64,000 bases of DNA, taken from NCBI RefSeq assembly GCF_008373755.1, contig NZ_VUJV01000005.1, positions 62,001-126,000 of the forward strand. The letters are read 5' to 3'. This DNA comes from Nocardioides humilatus. GTDB lineage: Bacteria > Actinomycetota > Actinomycetes > Propionibacteriales > Nocardioidaceae. Shown here one piece after another: positions 35,976 through 45,928 of this stretch (position 1 is the first letter of the stretch; each line of letters begins with the position of its first letter). Both the position numbers and the translations under genes were made by a program. The notes under the pieces are model-generated. The model was not told the origin of the DNA, did no database searches, and was given only the letters and a program-made list of their open reading frames with translations.

Positions 35976-36434
35976 GTGACGATTGAGGTCCTCGACGAGT
36001 CCGGCTCCGGCATCGACGTGAAGCACCTGGCGCGGTTGAGCCGTTTCGTGATGGACCAGATGCGCGTCCACCCCGAGGCCGAGCTCTGCATCAAGGCGGT
36101 CGACGAAGCCACCATCGCCCAGCTCAACGAGCAGTGGATGGAGAAGGAGGGGCCGACCGACGTGCTCGCCTTCCCGATGGACGAGCTGCGCCCGGGCCTG
36201 GTCACCGAGGAGCCCGAGGAGGGAGTCCTCGGCGACCTCGTCCTGTGCCCGACGATTGCCGAGCGCCAGGGGGAGGCGGCCGGTCACGGCACTCTCGCCG
36301 AGCTCGAGCTGCTCACGGTCCACGGGATCCTCCACCTCCTCGGCTACGACCACGCCGAGCCCGAGGAGCACCAGGAGATGTTCGGTCTGCAGGACCAGCT
36401 CCTCGCCGAGTGGCGCTCCGCCGCGACGGCCTGA
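35976..36434 (+). CDS. ybeY: endoribonuclease YbeY (rRNA maturation factor)
   Basis: The 152-residue protein carries the zinc motif HGILHLLGYDHAEPEEH near residue 115 and the N-terminal TIEVLDESG, which fixes GTG at 35976 as the likely start; a GTG at 35961 is also in frame. YbeY processes 16S rRNA ends and takes part in ribosome quality control. It sits 7 bases after phoH and 2 bases before the CBS gene, so all three are probably one operon. Confidence 0.95.
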   Translation: MTIEVLDESGSGIDVKHLARLSRFVMDQMRVHPEAELCIKAVDEATIAQLNEQWMEKEGPTDVLAFPMDELRPGLVTEEPEEGVLGDLVLCPTIAERQGEAAGHGTLAELELLTVHGILHLLGYDHAEPEEHQEMFGLQDQLLAEWRSAATA

Positions 36435-36436
36435 CG

Positions 36437-37735
36437 ATGTCCACAGGCGACGTCTGGTTGCTCGCCGCCGCCGGCGTGCTGGTCGTGCTGGCGGGTCTCT
36501 TCGCTGCGGCCGATGCCGCGCTCGGTGGCTTCTCCCGCGCCCGCGCGGGCGAGCTGGAGAGCGAGCCACGGCCGGGCGCGAAGCGGCTGGTCGTCGTCCT
36601 CGACGATGCGCCGCCCTACCTCAACACGGCGCTCTTCCTCCGCACGCTGTGCGAGATCGCGGCGATCGTCATCGTCACGGTGCTGGTCACCGAGCTCGTC
36701 GACGCGTCCTTCTGGGGTCGGGTCGGCATCGCCACGGGCGCGATGCTCGTCGTGTCCTTCGTGGTCGTGGGAGTGGCGCCGCGGACCCTCGGCAAGCAGC
36801 ACGCCGATGTGGTGGCGCTGTGGTCGGCCTGGCCGCTGTGGGCGCTCACCAAGCTGCTCGGGCCGTTCCCCCAGCTGCTCATCCTGATCGGCAACGCGAT
36901 CACCCCGGGACGCGGGTTCCGCGAGGGACCGTTCTCGACGGAGACCGAGCTGCGCGAGCTCGTCGACATCGCCGAGGCCTCGGCGGTGATCGAGTCCGAG
37001 GAGCGCAAGATGATCCACTCGGTCTTCGAGCTGGGCGACACGACCGTGCGCGAGGTGATGGTGCCGCGCGGTGACGTCGTCTACATCGAGACCTACAAGA
37101 ACCTGCGCCAGACCATGTCGCTCTTCCTCCGGTCCGGCTACTCCCGCGTGCCGGTCATCGGCGAGAACCTCGACGACATCCGCGGCTTCGCCTACCTCAA
37201 GGACGTCGTCCGCCGCGACTTCGAGGCGCCCGACGTCGAGCTGACCCAGCGGGTCGAGGAGATCATGCGCCCCACGGTGTGGGTGCCCGACTCCAAGCCG
37301 GTCGACGACCTGCTGCGCGAGATGCAGGCGCGCCGGCAGCACGTCGCCGTCGTCGTCGATGAATACGGCGGCACCGCCGGCCTGATCACGATCGAGGACC
37401 TCCTCGAGGAGATCGTCGGCGAGATCACCGACGAGTACGACGCCGAGCAGGTCGAGGTCGAGCAGCTCGGCGACGGGGAGGTGCGGGTGTCCTCGCGCTA
37501 CCCGATCGACGACCTCGACGAGATCTTCGGCTTCGACGTCGAGGAGGAGGACATCGACTCGATCGGCGGCCTGATGGCCAAGCACCTCGGCAAGGTGCCG
37601 ATCCCCGGATCGGTCGTCGAGTGCCACGGTCTGCGCTTCGAGGCCGAAGAGGCCGCAGGCCGCCGCAACAAGGTCGGCACCGTGCGGATCCGGCTCCTCG
37701 GCCTCGCCGACGAGGTCGACGGCGCCGCTGGTTGA
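36437..37735 (+). CDS. CBS-domain membrane protein (CorC/TlyC/HlyC family, CNNM-like)
   Basis: The 432-residue protein has an N-terminal DUF21 (CNNM-type) membrane domain with about four helices (residues 5-145), then [28 protein letters not shown]-like sequence leading into a CBS pair (about 195-310). A C-terminal CorC_HlyC domain ends [13 protein letters not shown]. Such proteins act in magnesium/cobalt efflux or homeostasis; the name hemolysin is historical. It follows ybeY by 2 bases. Confidence 0.95.
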   Translation: MSTGDVWLLAAAGVLVVLAGLFAAADAALGGFSRARAGELESEPRPGAKRLVVVLDDAPPYLNTALFLRTLCEIAAIVIVTVLVTELVDASFWGRVGIATGAMLVVSFVVVGVAPRTLGKQHADVVALWSAWPLWALTKLLGPFPQLLILIGNAITPGRGFREGPFSTETELRELVDIAEASAVIESEERKMIHSVFELGDTTVREVMVPRGDVVYIETYKNLRQTMSLFLRSGYSRVPVIGENLDDIRGFAYLKDVVRRDFEAPDVELTQRVEEIMRPTVWVPDSKPVDDLLREMQARRQHVAVVVDEYGGTAGLITIEDLLEEIVGEITDEYDAEQVEVEQLGDGEVRVSSRYPIDDLDEIFGFDVEEEDIDSIGGLMAKHLGKVPIPGSVVECHGLRFEAEEAAGRRNKVGTVRIRLLGLADEVDGAAG

Positions 37736-37800
37736 GGTGCGACGAGCGCCAGCGAGGAGCCCCGAAACCAAGGCGCGATCCCCGCTGGGATAATCGGCGC

Positions 37801-38154
37801 ATGCCCGATCTCTCGACCGAGGACTCCAAGCTCGTCACCCTCGCCCGCGCGACCCGCGCCCGCATCGGCGCGGCCGAAGGCGCGGCCGTGCGCGACACCG
37901 ACGGACGCACCTACGCCGCGGCCACGGTGGACCTGCCCTCGCTGCAGCTCTCAGCCGTCCAGGCGTGCGTGGCGATGGCGGTCGCGTCCGGATCTGCAGG
38001 GGTCGACGCGTGCGTGCTCCTCGGCGACGCCGGGTCGGTGAGTGACTCCGATCGCGCGGTCCTCGGCGACTTCGGCGGAACTGCTGGCGTCCTGCTGCAC
38101 GTGGGGGACCCTCGCGGCACCATCGCAGAGTCGGTCACGATCGCTCGCGTGTGA
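37801..38154 (+). CDS. cytidine deaminase-like protein lacking the zinc site
   Basis: The 117-residue protein occupies the position of the cda-like gene between the CBS gene and era and keeps the fold outline (VRDTDGRTYAAATVDLPSLQLSAVQACVAMAVASG). The zinc ligand region that reads [HC]AE in cytidine deaminases is AVQ here, and no PCxxC motif follows. It is therefore unlikely to deaminate cytidine. The gene is intact and in frame, so it is a diverged protein rather than a wreck. ATG at 37801. Confidence 0.84.
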   Translation: MPDLSTEDSKLVTLARATRARIGAAEGAAVRDTDGRTYAAATVDLPSLQLSAVQACVAMAVASGSAGVDACVLLGDAGSVSDSDRAVLGDFGGTAGVLLHVGDPRGTIAESVTIARV

Positions 38155-38226
38155 CGGGACAGGGTGTACCGCGATCTCGGGAAAATCGGTAACCGGTTCG
38201 TCCCTTTTGCGAGGTAACTTCTGGGC

Positions 38227-39624
38227 ATGCCGGACCGCGCTTGGGAGGGTCATGCCGGGGCTGTCGCACGCCTCGCGGAGTCCTACGCGGCCATCGCACC
38301 CGGCGAGCCGGTTCGCCTCGCCAAGCAGACCACCAACCTGTTCCGGGCCCGAGCAGCCAGCACTGCTCCGGGTCTTGACGTCAGCGGGCTGACCGGGGTC
38401 ATCGAGGTCGTCCCGCGACCTGCCAGCGGTGCTCCGGTCGCCGAGGTGCAGGGCATGTGCACCTACGAGGATCTCGTCGACGCGACCCTGGCGCACGGGC
38501 TGATCCCGAAGGTCGTCCCGCAGCTGCGCACGATCACCTTGGGCGGCGCGGTCACCGGGCTCGGCATCGAGTCGACCAGCTTCCGCAACGGGCTTCCCCA
38601 CGAGTCGGTGCTCGAGATGGACGTCTTCACCGGCGCCGGCGAGGTGGTCACGGTGCGGCCCGGAGACGACTTGTTCGACGCGTTCCCCAACTCCTACGGG
38701 AGCCTCGGCTACGCGACCCGGCTGCAGATCGAGCTCGAGCGGGTGCCGTCCTACGTGGCTTTGCGGCACCTCCGCTTCGACGACGCCGGACTGCTGGCGA
38801 AGACGATCGAGGAGATCACCCACACGAGGACCTATGACGGCCAGCCGGTCGATGGGCTCGACGGGGTGGCCTTCGCGCCGGGGGAGTACTACCTGACGCT
38901 GGCTCGCTGGACCGACGACGTTGGTTCCGAGGCTCGTCAGCTCGCACCTCAACCAGCGCCGTCGGACTACACCGGCCAGCGGGTCTACTTCCGGTCGCTC
39001 CAGGACCGCTCGACCGACCTGCTGACGACCTACGACTACCTGTGGCGTTGGGACACCGACTGGTTCTGGTGCTCGGGGGCTTTCTACGCCCAGCACCCGG
39101 TCGTGCGCCGGGTGTGGCCGGCCACCAAGCGTCGCTCCGACGTCTACATGCGGCTCCTCAAGCTCGACCGCAGGTTCGCGATCGCCGACCGTCTCGACCG
39201 ACGTGCCGGTCGGCCGCTGCGGGAACGGGTGGTGCAGGACATCGAGGTGCCCGTCGAGCGATTGCCAGAGTTCCTCGACTGGTTCGACGCCGAGGTCGGC
39301 ATGCGGCCGGTGTGGCTCTGCCCGCTCGTCGCCCAGCGCTCCTGGACCGCCTACCCGCTCCAGCCGGGCAGCACCTACGTCAACGTCGGCTTCTGGGGCA
39401 CCGTCCACGTCGGTCCCGAGGCCGTGCACTCGCCGCGCAACCGCGCGATCGAGGCGAAGGTCCACGAGCTCGGCGGACACAAGAGCCTCTACTCCGACGC
39501 GTTCTACGACCCCGAGACCTTCGACCGGCTCTACAACGGGCCGGCCCTAGCGGCGGTGAAACGTCGCTACGACCCTGATGACCGACTGACCTCGCTCTAC
39601 GACAAGGCCGTGAGGAGCCGCTGA
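38227..39624 (+). CDS. FAD-binding oxidoreductase, likely 10-methylene fatty acid reductase (TmsA/BfaA-like)
   Basis: The 465-residue protein has an FAD_binding_4 domain with VVPQLRTITLGGAVTGLGIESTSFRNG and a C-terminal VWPATKRRSDVYMRLLKLDRRF region, like the DIM/DWARF-type oxidoreductases of actinobacteria. It is coupled as TGATG to a cyclopropane-fatty-acid-synthase-like methyltransferase. In Mycobacterium and Corynebacterium relatives this pair makes 10-methyl branched fatty acids: the methyltransferase forms a 10-methylene chain and the FAD protein reduces it. The specific role is inferred from this pairing. Confidence 0.86.
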   Translation: MPDRAWEGHAGAVARLAESYAAIAPGEPVRLAKQTTNLFRARAASTAPGLDVSGLTGVIEVVPRPASGAPVAEVQGMCTYEDLVDATLAHGLIPKVVPQLRTITLGGAVTGLGIESTSFRNGLPHESVLEMDVFTGAGEVVTVRPGDDLFDAFPNSYGSLGYATRLQIELERVPSYVALRHLRFDDAGLLAKTIEEITHTRTYDGQPVDGLDGVAFAPGEYYLTLARWTDDVGSEARQLAPQPAPSDYTGQRVYFRSLQDRSTDLLTTYDYLWRWDTDWFWCSGAFYAQHPVVRRVWPATKRRSDVYMRLLKLDRRFAIADRLDRRAGRPLRERVVQDIEVPVERLPEFLDWFDAEVGMRPVWLCPLVAQRSWTAYPLQPGSTYVNVGFWGTVHVGPEAVHSPRNRAIEAKVHELGGHKSLYSDAFYDPETFDRLYNGPALAAVKRRYDPDDRLTSLYDKAVRSR

Positions 39625-40916
39625 TGACCCAGAGCACGATGACCCGCAAGCTCACCATCGCCGAGGCATTCGACAGCCTCATGCGCGAGCCACTGCCGTT
39701 GCGCATCACCGCCTACGACGGCAGCGGGGCCGGCCCCGAGGACGCGCCCTACCGCTTCCACGTCGCCACCGAGCGGGGCCTGAACTACCTGATGAGCTCC
39801 CCGGACCCCGATCTCGGCATGGGACGGGCCTATGTCTCGGGCGACCTCCAGCTCTTCGGCACCCACCCGGGGGACCCCTACGAGGCGCTGCGGGTACTCA
39901 AGGCCGGCGTCAAGTTCCGCCGCCCGAGTCCCGCGGAGCTACTGCACATCGTGCGCTCGCTCGGCATCAGCCACCTGCTCCCCCCGACGCCGCCCGCCGA
40001 GGAGGCCCCCTCCAAGGTGCGCCGCCTCCTCGAGGGCGTGCGCCACAGCCTCACGCGCGACGCCGAGGCGATCCATCACCACTACGACGTCTCCAACCGT
40101 TTCTACGAGCTGGTCCTCGGCCCGTCGATGACCTACACGTGCGCGGTCTTCCCCCACGAGGCGGCGACGCTGGAGGAGGCGCAGGCCGCCAAGTACGACC
40201 TCGTCGCCCGCAAGCTCGACCTCCGGTCGGGCCAGCGGCTGCTCGACCTCGGGTGCGGGTGGGGCGGCATGGTGCGCCACGCCGCCAAGGAGTACGGCGT
40301 GAAGGCGCTCGGCGTCACGCTGTCCGAGCAGCAGGCCGTGTGGGCGCAGGAGGAGATCAAGCGCCAGGGGCTCGACCACCTGGCTGAGGTCCGCCACCTC
40401 GACTACCGGCTCATCGAGGAGGGCGACTTCGACGCGGTGAGCTCGATCGGACTCACCGAGCACATCGGCGTGCGCAACTACCCGTCCTACTTCGGCTTCG
40501 TCAAGGACAAGCTCAAGCCCGAGGGGCGGCTGCTCAACCACTGCATCACCCGGGCCAACAACCATCAAGACACCAAGCCCGGGGAGTTCATCGACCGCTA
40601 CGTCTTCCCCGACGGGGAGCTCGCCGCGCCGGGGCTCTTGGTCAGTGCCGTGCACGACGCCGGCTTCGAGGTGCACGACGTCGAGAACATCCGCGTGCAC
40701 TACGCGCGCACGCTCGCCGGCTGGTGCGCCAACCTCGCCGAGCACTGGGACGAGTGCGTGGCCGAGGTGGGGGAGAACGCCGCACGTGTGTGGGGTCTCT
40801 ACATGGCGGGCTCCCGGTTGGCCTTCGAGCTCAATGAGATCCAGCTCCACCACATCTTGGCCGCGAAGGTGGGTGACGAGGGCTCCAACGGGTTCCCTCT
40901 ACGTCCGACCTGGTGA
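39624..40916 (+). CDS. cyclopropane-fatty-acyl-phospholipid synthase family methyltransferase (TmsB/BfaB-like)
   Basis: The 430-residue SAM-dependent methyltransferase has AIHHHYDVSNRFYELVLGPSMTYTCAVF, the CFA-synthase signature, and the SAM motif LLDLGCGWGGM near residue 206. SSIGLTEHIGVRNYPSYF and HYARTLAGWCANL follow. It modifies unsaturated acyl chains of phospholipids with a methyl carbon from SAM. Its start overlaps the FAD oxidoreductase stop, so the two probably yield 10-methyl (tuberculostearic-type) acids. A free 139-base stretch follows before the next gene. Confidence 0.91.
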   Translation: MTQSTMTRKLTIAEAFDSLMREPLPLRITAYDGSGAGPEDAPYRFHVATERGLNYLMSSPDPDLGMGRAYVSGDLQLFGTHPGDPYEALRVLKAGVKFRRPSPAELLHIVRSLGISHLLPPTPPAEEAPSKVRRLLEGVRHSLTRDAEAIHHHYDVSNRFYELVLGPSMTYTCAVFPHEAATLEEAQAAKYDLVARKLDLRSGQRLLDLGCGWGGMVRHAAKEYGVKALGVTLSEQQAVWAQEEIKRQGLDHLAEVRHLDYRLIEEGDFDAVSSIGLTEHIGVRNYPSYFGFVKDKLKPEGRLLNHCITRANNHQDTKPGEFIDRYVFPDGELAAPGLLVSAVHDAGFEVHDVENIRVHYARTLAGWCANLAEHWDECVAEVGENAARVWGLYMAGSRLAFELNEIQLHHILAAKVGDEGSNGFPLRPTW

Positions 40917-41055
40917 CCTGCACGAAAATTCCTGGGACCTTCTACCCGGTTTTCCGGACGGCGGACCACTCGCGGTGGAAGAGTCCGAACGTCCTGGGGG
41001 AAATGGTCAGCCGTGTCGTCCGTCGGCGCGGTCCGAATGTTTCGGGAGCTGTGTG

Positions 41056-44000
41056 ATGAGCGTTGCTCGCACATCAAAGTCGGCGTCATTTCTTCTGGCT
41101 GGAGCCATGGCGGCGTTCTTCGTGCCCGCCGCGCCCTGGCAGGCGGCAGCCACACCGCCACCGCTCGGCAGCACCTGCACGATCGAGGGCACAACCGGCC
41201 CTGACACCCTCGACGGCACTGCGGCCGCCGACGTCATCTGCGGCTACGGCGGTGACGACACGATCGACGGCTTGGGTGGCGACGACCTGATCATCGGAGG
41301 TGCCGGCGACGACAACCTCCTCGGCGGCGACGGCATCGACGACATCCGCGGCAACGGCGGCACGGACACCCTCACCGGCAACGCCGGCAACGACCTCCTC
41401 TACGGCGACGGCGGCAACGACAGCGTCGACGGCAGCGAGGACGACGACACCGTCACCGGCGGGCCGGGCGACGACACCCTCACGGGCGGCCTGGGCGCCG
41501 ACACGCTCTGGGGCCAGGCCGGGATCGACACCGGCAATGGCGGTGACGGCGCCGACAAGATCGACGGCGGCGGCGACGCCGACGTGCTCCACGGCAACGT
41601 GGGTGCCGACCAGGTCACGGGCGGCACCGGCGACGACGACCTCTACGGCGACGAGGACGACGACGTCCTGCGCGGCGGCACCGGCAACGACGACCACTTC
41701 GGCGGCGTCGGCAACGACACCGTCTACGACCAGGACGGGGTCGGTTTCGTCGACACCGTGTCGTGCGGCGACAGCGCCAGTGACATCGCGTACGTCGACA
41801 CCTTCGACTCGGTCAACGTCGACTGCGAGACCAAGAAGGCCATCGACAGGGACGACCCGGTGGCGGTCAACGACACCAAGACGGTGATCGAGGACGCGGG
41901 CCCGCGCATCATCGAGGTGCTCGCCAACGACACCGACACCGACGGCGGGGCGATCCGGATCACCGCGGTGTCCAACGCGACCCACGGCACGGTGAGCCTC
42001 CCCGCGAGCAAGAAGCGCGTCACCTACGAGCCGGACCCCGACTACTGCAACACGCCTCCGGGCACGGCGCCCGACACCTTCACCTACACGCTCTCGCCGG
42101 GCGGCTCGATCGGGACCGTCTCGGTCAAGGTCGCCTGCCGCGCTGACAACCCGACGGCCAGCGACGACACCGACACGGTGCTCGAGGACGACCCGGCCAC
42201 GACAATTGACGTGCTGGCCAACGACAGCGACCCGGATGGCGTCGGCCTCGTCATCGACACCGTCACTCAGCCGACCAACGGCACCGTGGTGAAGACGAAC
42301 GGCGGGGCGGACCTCACCTACGAGCCGAACGCCGACTACTGCAACGACGGTCTGACGACCGACGACTTCGACTACACCCTCACCAACGGTGGCGACACCG
42401 GCACGGTGCAGGTGACCGTCACCTGTGTGCAGGACGACCCGGTGGCGAGCAACGACACCAAGACCGTGCTCGAGGACGCCTCGGCCACCACGATCGACGT
42501 ACTGGCCAATGACTCGGACGCCGACGGCGACGCCTTCTCGATCACCTCGACGACCGACCCTGCCAACGGCACAGTGGCGGTCACCAACGCTGGGGCCGAC
42601 CTGACCTACACGCCCGACGCGGACTACTGCAACGACCCGCCGGGCAACACGCCCGACACCTTCGACTACACCCTCACCCCGGGCGGTGCCACGGGGACGG
42701 TCGAGGTCACGGTCACCTGCGTCAACGACGACCCGGTCGCCGACGACGAGTCGTTCGCGACCGCGATCGGCAACACCGTCTTCGTGGTCGACGACCCGAC
42801 CGACGCGGCGCCGTCGGAGAGTGGCCCGCACAAGACCATCACCGGCGACATCCTCGACGGCGACACCGACATCGACAGCGCCGGCCCGCTGACCATCACG
42901 GCGGAGACGGTCGCGAGCGCCGATGGCGGCAGCGCCGTCATCGAGGCCGACGGCGACTTCGTCTTCACCCCGAAAGCGGGCACCAGCTGCACCGACCACA
43001 CCGACTCGTTCGACTACGAGGTCAACGACGGTGACGGCGGCACGGGCGCCGGCACGGTGACGATCACGATCGCCAACTGCGTCTGGTACGTGAAGAACAA
43101 CGCTGCCGCCGGCGGCACCGGTGTCTCGAGTGGCCCGTTCGACACGATCACCGAGGCCGAGACGGCATCGCTCGCCGGCGAGACGATCTTCGTCTACAAC
43201 GGCGACAGCACGAGCAACGGCTACGGCGGCGACGGGCTGGTGCTGAAGAACAACCAGCAGCTCATCGGCGAGTACGTCGGCCTGACGGTCGGCGGCGACA
43301 CGCTGGTCGCCCCCAGCGCGTTCTTCCCGCCGATCCTCACCGCGACCAACGCCGACGTGATCACCCTGGCGTCCGGGAACACCCTCGCCGGGCTCCTCCT
43401 CGACCCCAACGGCACCGGCGGCGGCATCGCCGGCGGCGTCGGCGACAACGGCGGCACCGTCACGAAGGTCAAAGTGTCCGATGAGGGCACCGCGGGCACG
43501 CAGCCGATGGTCGAGCTCGACGGCGTGTCCGGCACGTGGAACCTCAGCGGCATCAGCGGCGACAACCACTTCGCGACCGGGCTGACGTCCGGATCGGTCG
43601 GCCTCCGCCTCAACAACACCACCGGCAGCATCTCTATCATCGACGTCGACCTCACCCCCGACCCGTTCGAGAACAACTCGTTCATCACGGGGGGCGCGAA
43701 GGTGGTTGACGCGACGAACGCACAGGCCGTCTCCGGCAAGATGTTCGCCCGAGCCGAGAGCTCCACCACGGGCGGCGTCACGTGGTCGAACGTCTCGGCC
43801 AATGCGGGCACGGGCATGAACTTCACGGGCGTCCAGGTCACGACGGCGGGCGGCACCGGCTTCTCGGCAACTTCCTCGGGGCCGATCACCATCGGTAGCA
43901 ACAGCTCCATCGTCAACACCAACGGTCGCGCCCTCGTCGTGCAGAACACGACGATTGCCGCGGGCAACATCGCGTTCCAGAAGGTCTCCTCGACCGGCGG

Positions 44001-45381
44001 CGACGTCGGCATCTTGCTCGACAACACCGGCAACCTGGGCCGCCTGACGGTGGCCGGCACCGGCGGCACCTGCACCAACGCCGACACTTCGGGTTGCTCG
44101 GGCGGCACCATCACGGGCCAGACGGGTGCGGACAGCTCGTCGGCGACGCCGGGCGGCACGGGCATCGTGCTGAACAACACGTTGAACCCTTCCTTCGTCA
44201 GGATGTGGATCCACGGCGTCTCCAACTACGGCATCCGCGGCACCAACGTCGCCGGGTTCACGCTCAACAACTCGGTGATCAACGGGCTCAACGGCGACTC
44301 GCTTGTCAACGACGACGCCAGCGCTCGATTCACCAACCTCACGGGCACCGTCAACGTGCTCTCGAGCTTCTTCAGCGGCGGCTACACCGACAACCTGGCG
44401 ATCGAGACCACATCGGGGAGCGCCACCGTGACGATGAGTGTCGTCACCTTCGGGACGAGCGCCGCCGACACGTCTGCCCCGCGCAACGACGCGCTGCGGG
44501 TGGAGACCACTCCGGCGGCCAGCGCGCTGTCGCTCGCCGTCACCAACTCCGCGTTCCAGAACGCGGCCGGCGACCTGCTCAGCTTCGACCACAACGGCAC
44601 GGGCACAGGTTCAGTGACGCTGGGTGGGAACACGTTCAGCGACAGTAACCCGGCGATCTCGACCGGCGGTGGCGGGGTGTCGCTCTTCCAGGGCGGCGGC
44701 ACCGGGGCCACGACCATGACGATCAACAACAACACCTTCCGCGACGCGGTCGGCTATGGCGTGCTGATCTCCAAGTCGACGCCGGGTGCCTCGACGATGT
44801 CCGGCACTTTCCAGAACAACACCATCGGGGTCAGCGGCACCGCCAACTCCGGGTCGAGGGAAGGCTCCGCGCTCAAGATCCAGAACATCGGCGGTGGCTC
44901 CGTCTCGTGGACGATCAACAGCAGCAACCAGATCTACGGCTACAACAACTACGGGATCGAGGTTCAGGCCGGCGGTGGCGCGTCGGCGCAGTCCGGTCAG
45001 ATCAACGCGACGATCAGCGGCAACACGATCGCCGAGGCCGGCAACACGGCCGGGACGATCGGTATCCCGAAGAACGGCGTCCACGCCAACATCGGGACGG
45101 TCTCGGGCGACACCTTCCAGGCCTGCCTCGACGTAAAGACCAACACGCTCGACCAGAGCGGCGCCGACGCCGTGCCTCCGACCATCGGGTCGAAGGACGT
45201 CCGTTACCGGCAGCGCCAGAGCACCACGATCCTCGTGCCCGGCTACGCCGGCGCTCCTAACGACAACATCGCCCTCCAGACCTACGTCGACTCGCTGAAC
45301 TCCGGCACGGTCGACGTACTGGCGAGCAACACGCACCCGACCGGCGGCGGATTCCAGACGGCTGCCGCGTGCCCGACGTGA
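41056..45381 (+). CDS. giant secreted RTX / cadherin-like / beta-helix protein
   Basis: The 1,441-residue protein has an N-terminal signal peptide (about residues 1-35, ending AAATPPP). Glycine/aspartate RTX-type calcium-binding nonapeptides follow at residues 48-230. Three cadherin-like tandem repeats of about 97 residues lie near residues 265-557 (each with TV-EDA, VLANDxDxD, NGTV, DYCN and a final TC). A fourth, diverged unit extends to about 673. The remaining 770 residues are rich in Asn, Gly, Ser and Thr with short repeats such as LNNTxG and NNTF, the pattern of a right-handed parallel beta-helix. No LPxTG or C-terminal membrane anchor is visible. ATG at 41056 was preferred to the preceding GTG. 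It leads a tight operon with three tail-collar genes. Confidence 0.9.
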   Translation: MSVARTSKSASFLLAGAMAAFFVPAAPWQAAATPPPLGSTCTIEGTTGPDTLDGTAAADVICGYGGDDTIDGLGGDDLIIGGAGDDNLLGGDGIDDIRGNGGTDTLTGNAGNDLLYGDGGNDSVDGSEDDDTVTGGPGDDTLTGGLGADTLWGQAGIDTGNGGDGADKIDGGGDADVLHGNVGADQVTGGTGDDDLYGDEDDDVLRGGTGNDDHFGGVGNDTVYDQDGVGFVDTVSCGDSASDIAYVDTFDSVNVDCETKKAIDRDDPVAVNDTKTVIEDAGPRIIEVLANDTDTDGGAIRITAVSNATHGTVSLPASKKRVTYEPDPDYCNTPPGTAPDTFTYTLSPGGSIGTVSVKVACRADNPTASDDTDTVLEDDPATTIDVLANDSDPDGVGLVIDTVTQPTNGTVVKTNGGADLTYEPNADYCNDGLTTDDFDYTLTNGGDTGTVQVTVTCVQDDPVASNDTKTVLEDASATTIDVLANDSDADGDAFSITSTTDPANGTVAVTNAGADLTYTPDADYCNDPPGNTPDTFDYTLTPGGATGTVEVTVTCVNDDPVADDESFATAIGNTVFVVDDPTDAAPSESGPHKTITGDILDGDTDIDSAGPLTITAETVASADGGSAVIEADGDFVFTPKAGTSCTDHTDSFDYEVNDGDGGTGAGTVTITIANCVWYVKNNAAAGGTGVSSGPFDTITEAETASLAGETIFVYNGDSTSNGYGGDGLVLKNNQQLIGEYVGLTVGGDTLVAPSAFFPPILTATNADVITLASGNTLAGLLLDPNGTGGGIAGGVGDNGGTVTKVKVSDEGTAGTQPMVELDGVSGTWNLSGISGDNHFATGLTSGSVGLRLNNTTGSISIIDVDLTPDPFENNSFITGGAKVVDATNAQAVSGKMFARAESSTTGGVTWSNVSANAGTGMNFTGVQVTTAGGTGFSATSSGPITIGSNSSIVNTNGRALVVQNTTIAAGNIAFQKVSSTGGDVGILLDNTGNLGRLTVAGTGGTCTNADTSGCSGGTITGQTGADSSSATPGGTGIVLNNTLNPSFVRMWIHGVSNYGIRGTNVAGFTLNNSVINGLNGDSLVNDDASARFTNLTGTVNVLSSFFSGGYTDNLAIETTSGSATVTMSVVTFGTSAADTSAPRNDALRVETTPAASALSLAVTNSAFQNAAGDLLSFDHNGTGTGSVTLGGNTFSDSNPAISTGGGGVSLFQGGGTGATTMTINNNTFRDAVGYGVLISKSTPGASTMSGTFQNNTIGVSGTANSGSREGSALKIQNIGGGSVSWTINSSNQIYGYNNYGIEVQAGGGASAQSGQINATISGNTIAEAGNTAGTIGIPKNGVHANIGTVSGDTFQACLDVKTNTLDQSGADAVPPTIGSKDVRYRQRQSTTILVPGYAGAPNDNIALQTYVDSLNSGTVDVLASNTHPTGGGFQTAAACPT
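41197..41745 (+). repeat. RTX-type Gly/Asp nonapeptide coding repeats
   Basis: The DNA here encodes repeated GGxGxDxL-like nonapeptides (for example GGDGIDDIRG, GNAGNDLLYG, GGPGDDTLTG). These fold with calcium into a parallel beta-roll in known RTX proteins. The boundaries are approximate. Confidence 0.85.
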
Positions 45382-45411
45382 TGACGACCATCAACAGAGA
45401 GAGGGGGAGGG

Positions 45412-45915
45412 ATGGCTGAGCCGTTCCTGTCCGAGATCAAGCTGGTCTCGTTCAACTTCCCGCCGAAGGGCTGGGCGTTGTGCAACGGGCAGTTCCTGCC
45501 GATCAACCAGAACCAGGGGTTGTTCGCCCTGCTGGGCACGACCTACGGGGGCAACGGGCAGACGACCTTCGCGCTGCCCAACCTGCGTGGCCGGGTCCCG
45601 CTCCACATGGGCAACGGGCACACGCGGGGCGAGGCCGCGGGTTCGACGTCGGTCACGATCAACGTGCAGCAGCTGCCGACCCACACCCACAACGTCCGCG
45701 GATCGTTGACGGCCACAGGCGGCACGGCGACCCCCAACGGCAACTTCCTGGGAGGTGCCAACAACGCCTACCGCAACGGCCCGCCCACGACCACCCTCAG
45801 CCCGACGATGATCAGCAGCGTCGGGGGCAGCCAGCCGCACAACAACATGGCGCCCTACCTGGTGCTTAACTTCATCATCGCCCTGCAGGGCATCTACCCG
45901 AGCCAGAACTTCTGA
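45412..45915 (+). CDS. phage tail collar domain (MdpB-like) protein 1
   Basis: The 167-residue protein begins with a tail-collar domain: FLSEIKLVSFNFPPKGWALC, NGQFLPINQNQGLFALLGTTYGG and TFALPNLRGRVPLHMG. A short variable middle and the ending GGSQPHNNMAPYLVLNFIIALQGIYPSQ complete the microcystin-dependent-protein (MdpB) pattern. It has no signal peptide. GAGGGGGAGGG just upstream is a strong ribosome site. It is the first of three tandem paralogs with 30 bases after the giant gene. Phage collar domains form trimeric fibre tips, but no phage structural genes are nearby. Confidence 0.93.
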   Translation: MAEPFLSEIKLVSFNFPPKGWALCNGQFLPINQNQGLFALLGTTYGGNGQTTFALPNLRGRVPLHMGNGHTRGEAAGSTSVTINVQQLPTHTHNVRGSLTATGGTATPNGNFLGGANNAYRNGPPTTTLSPTMISSVGGSQPHNNMAPYLVLNFIIALQGIYPSQNF

Positions 45916-45928
45916 GGGGCGCGCCGAC

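Noticed and set aside
41086-44592. 1,168-codon open frame on the minus strand
   Set aside because: It is an antisense shadow of the giant RTX/cadherin-like gene, caused by high GC and repeats; composition is low-complexity and unlike a real protein.
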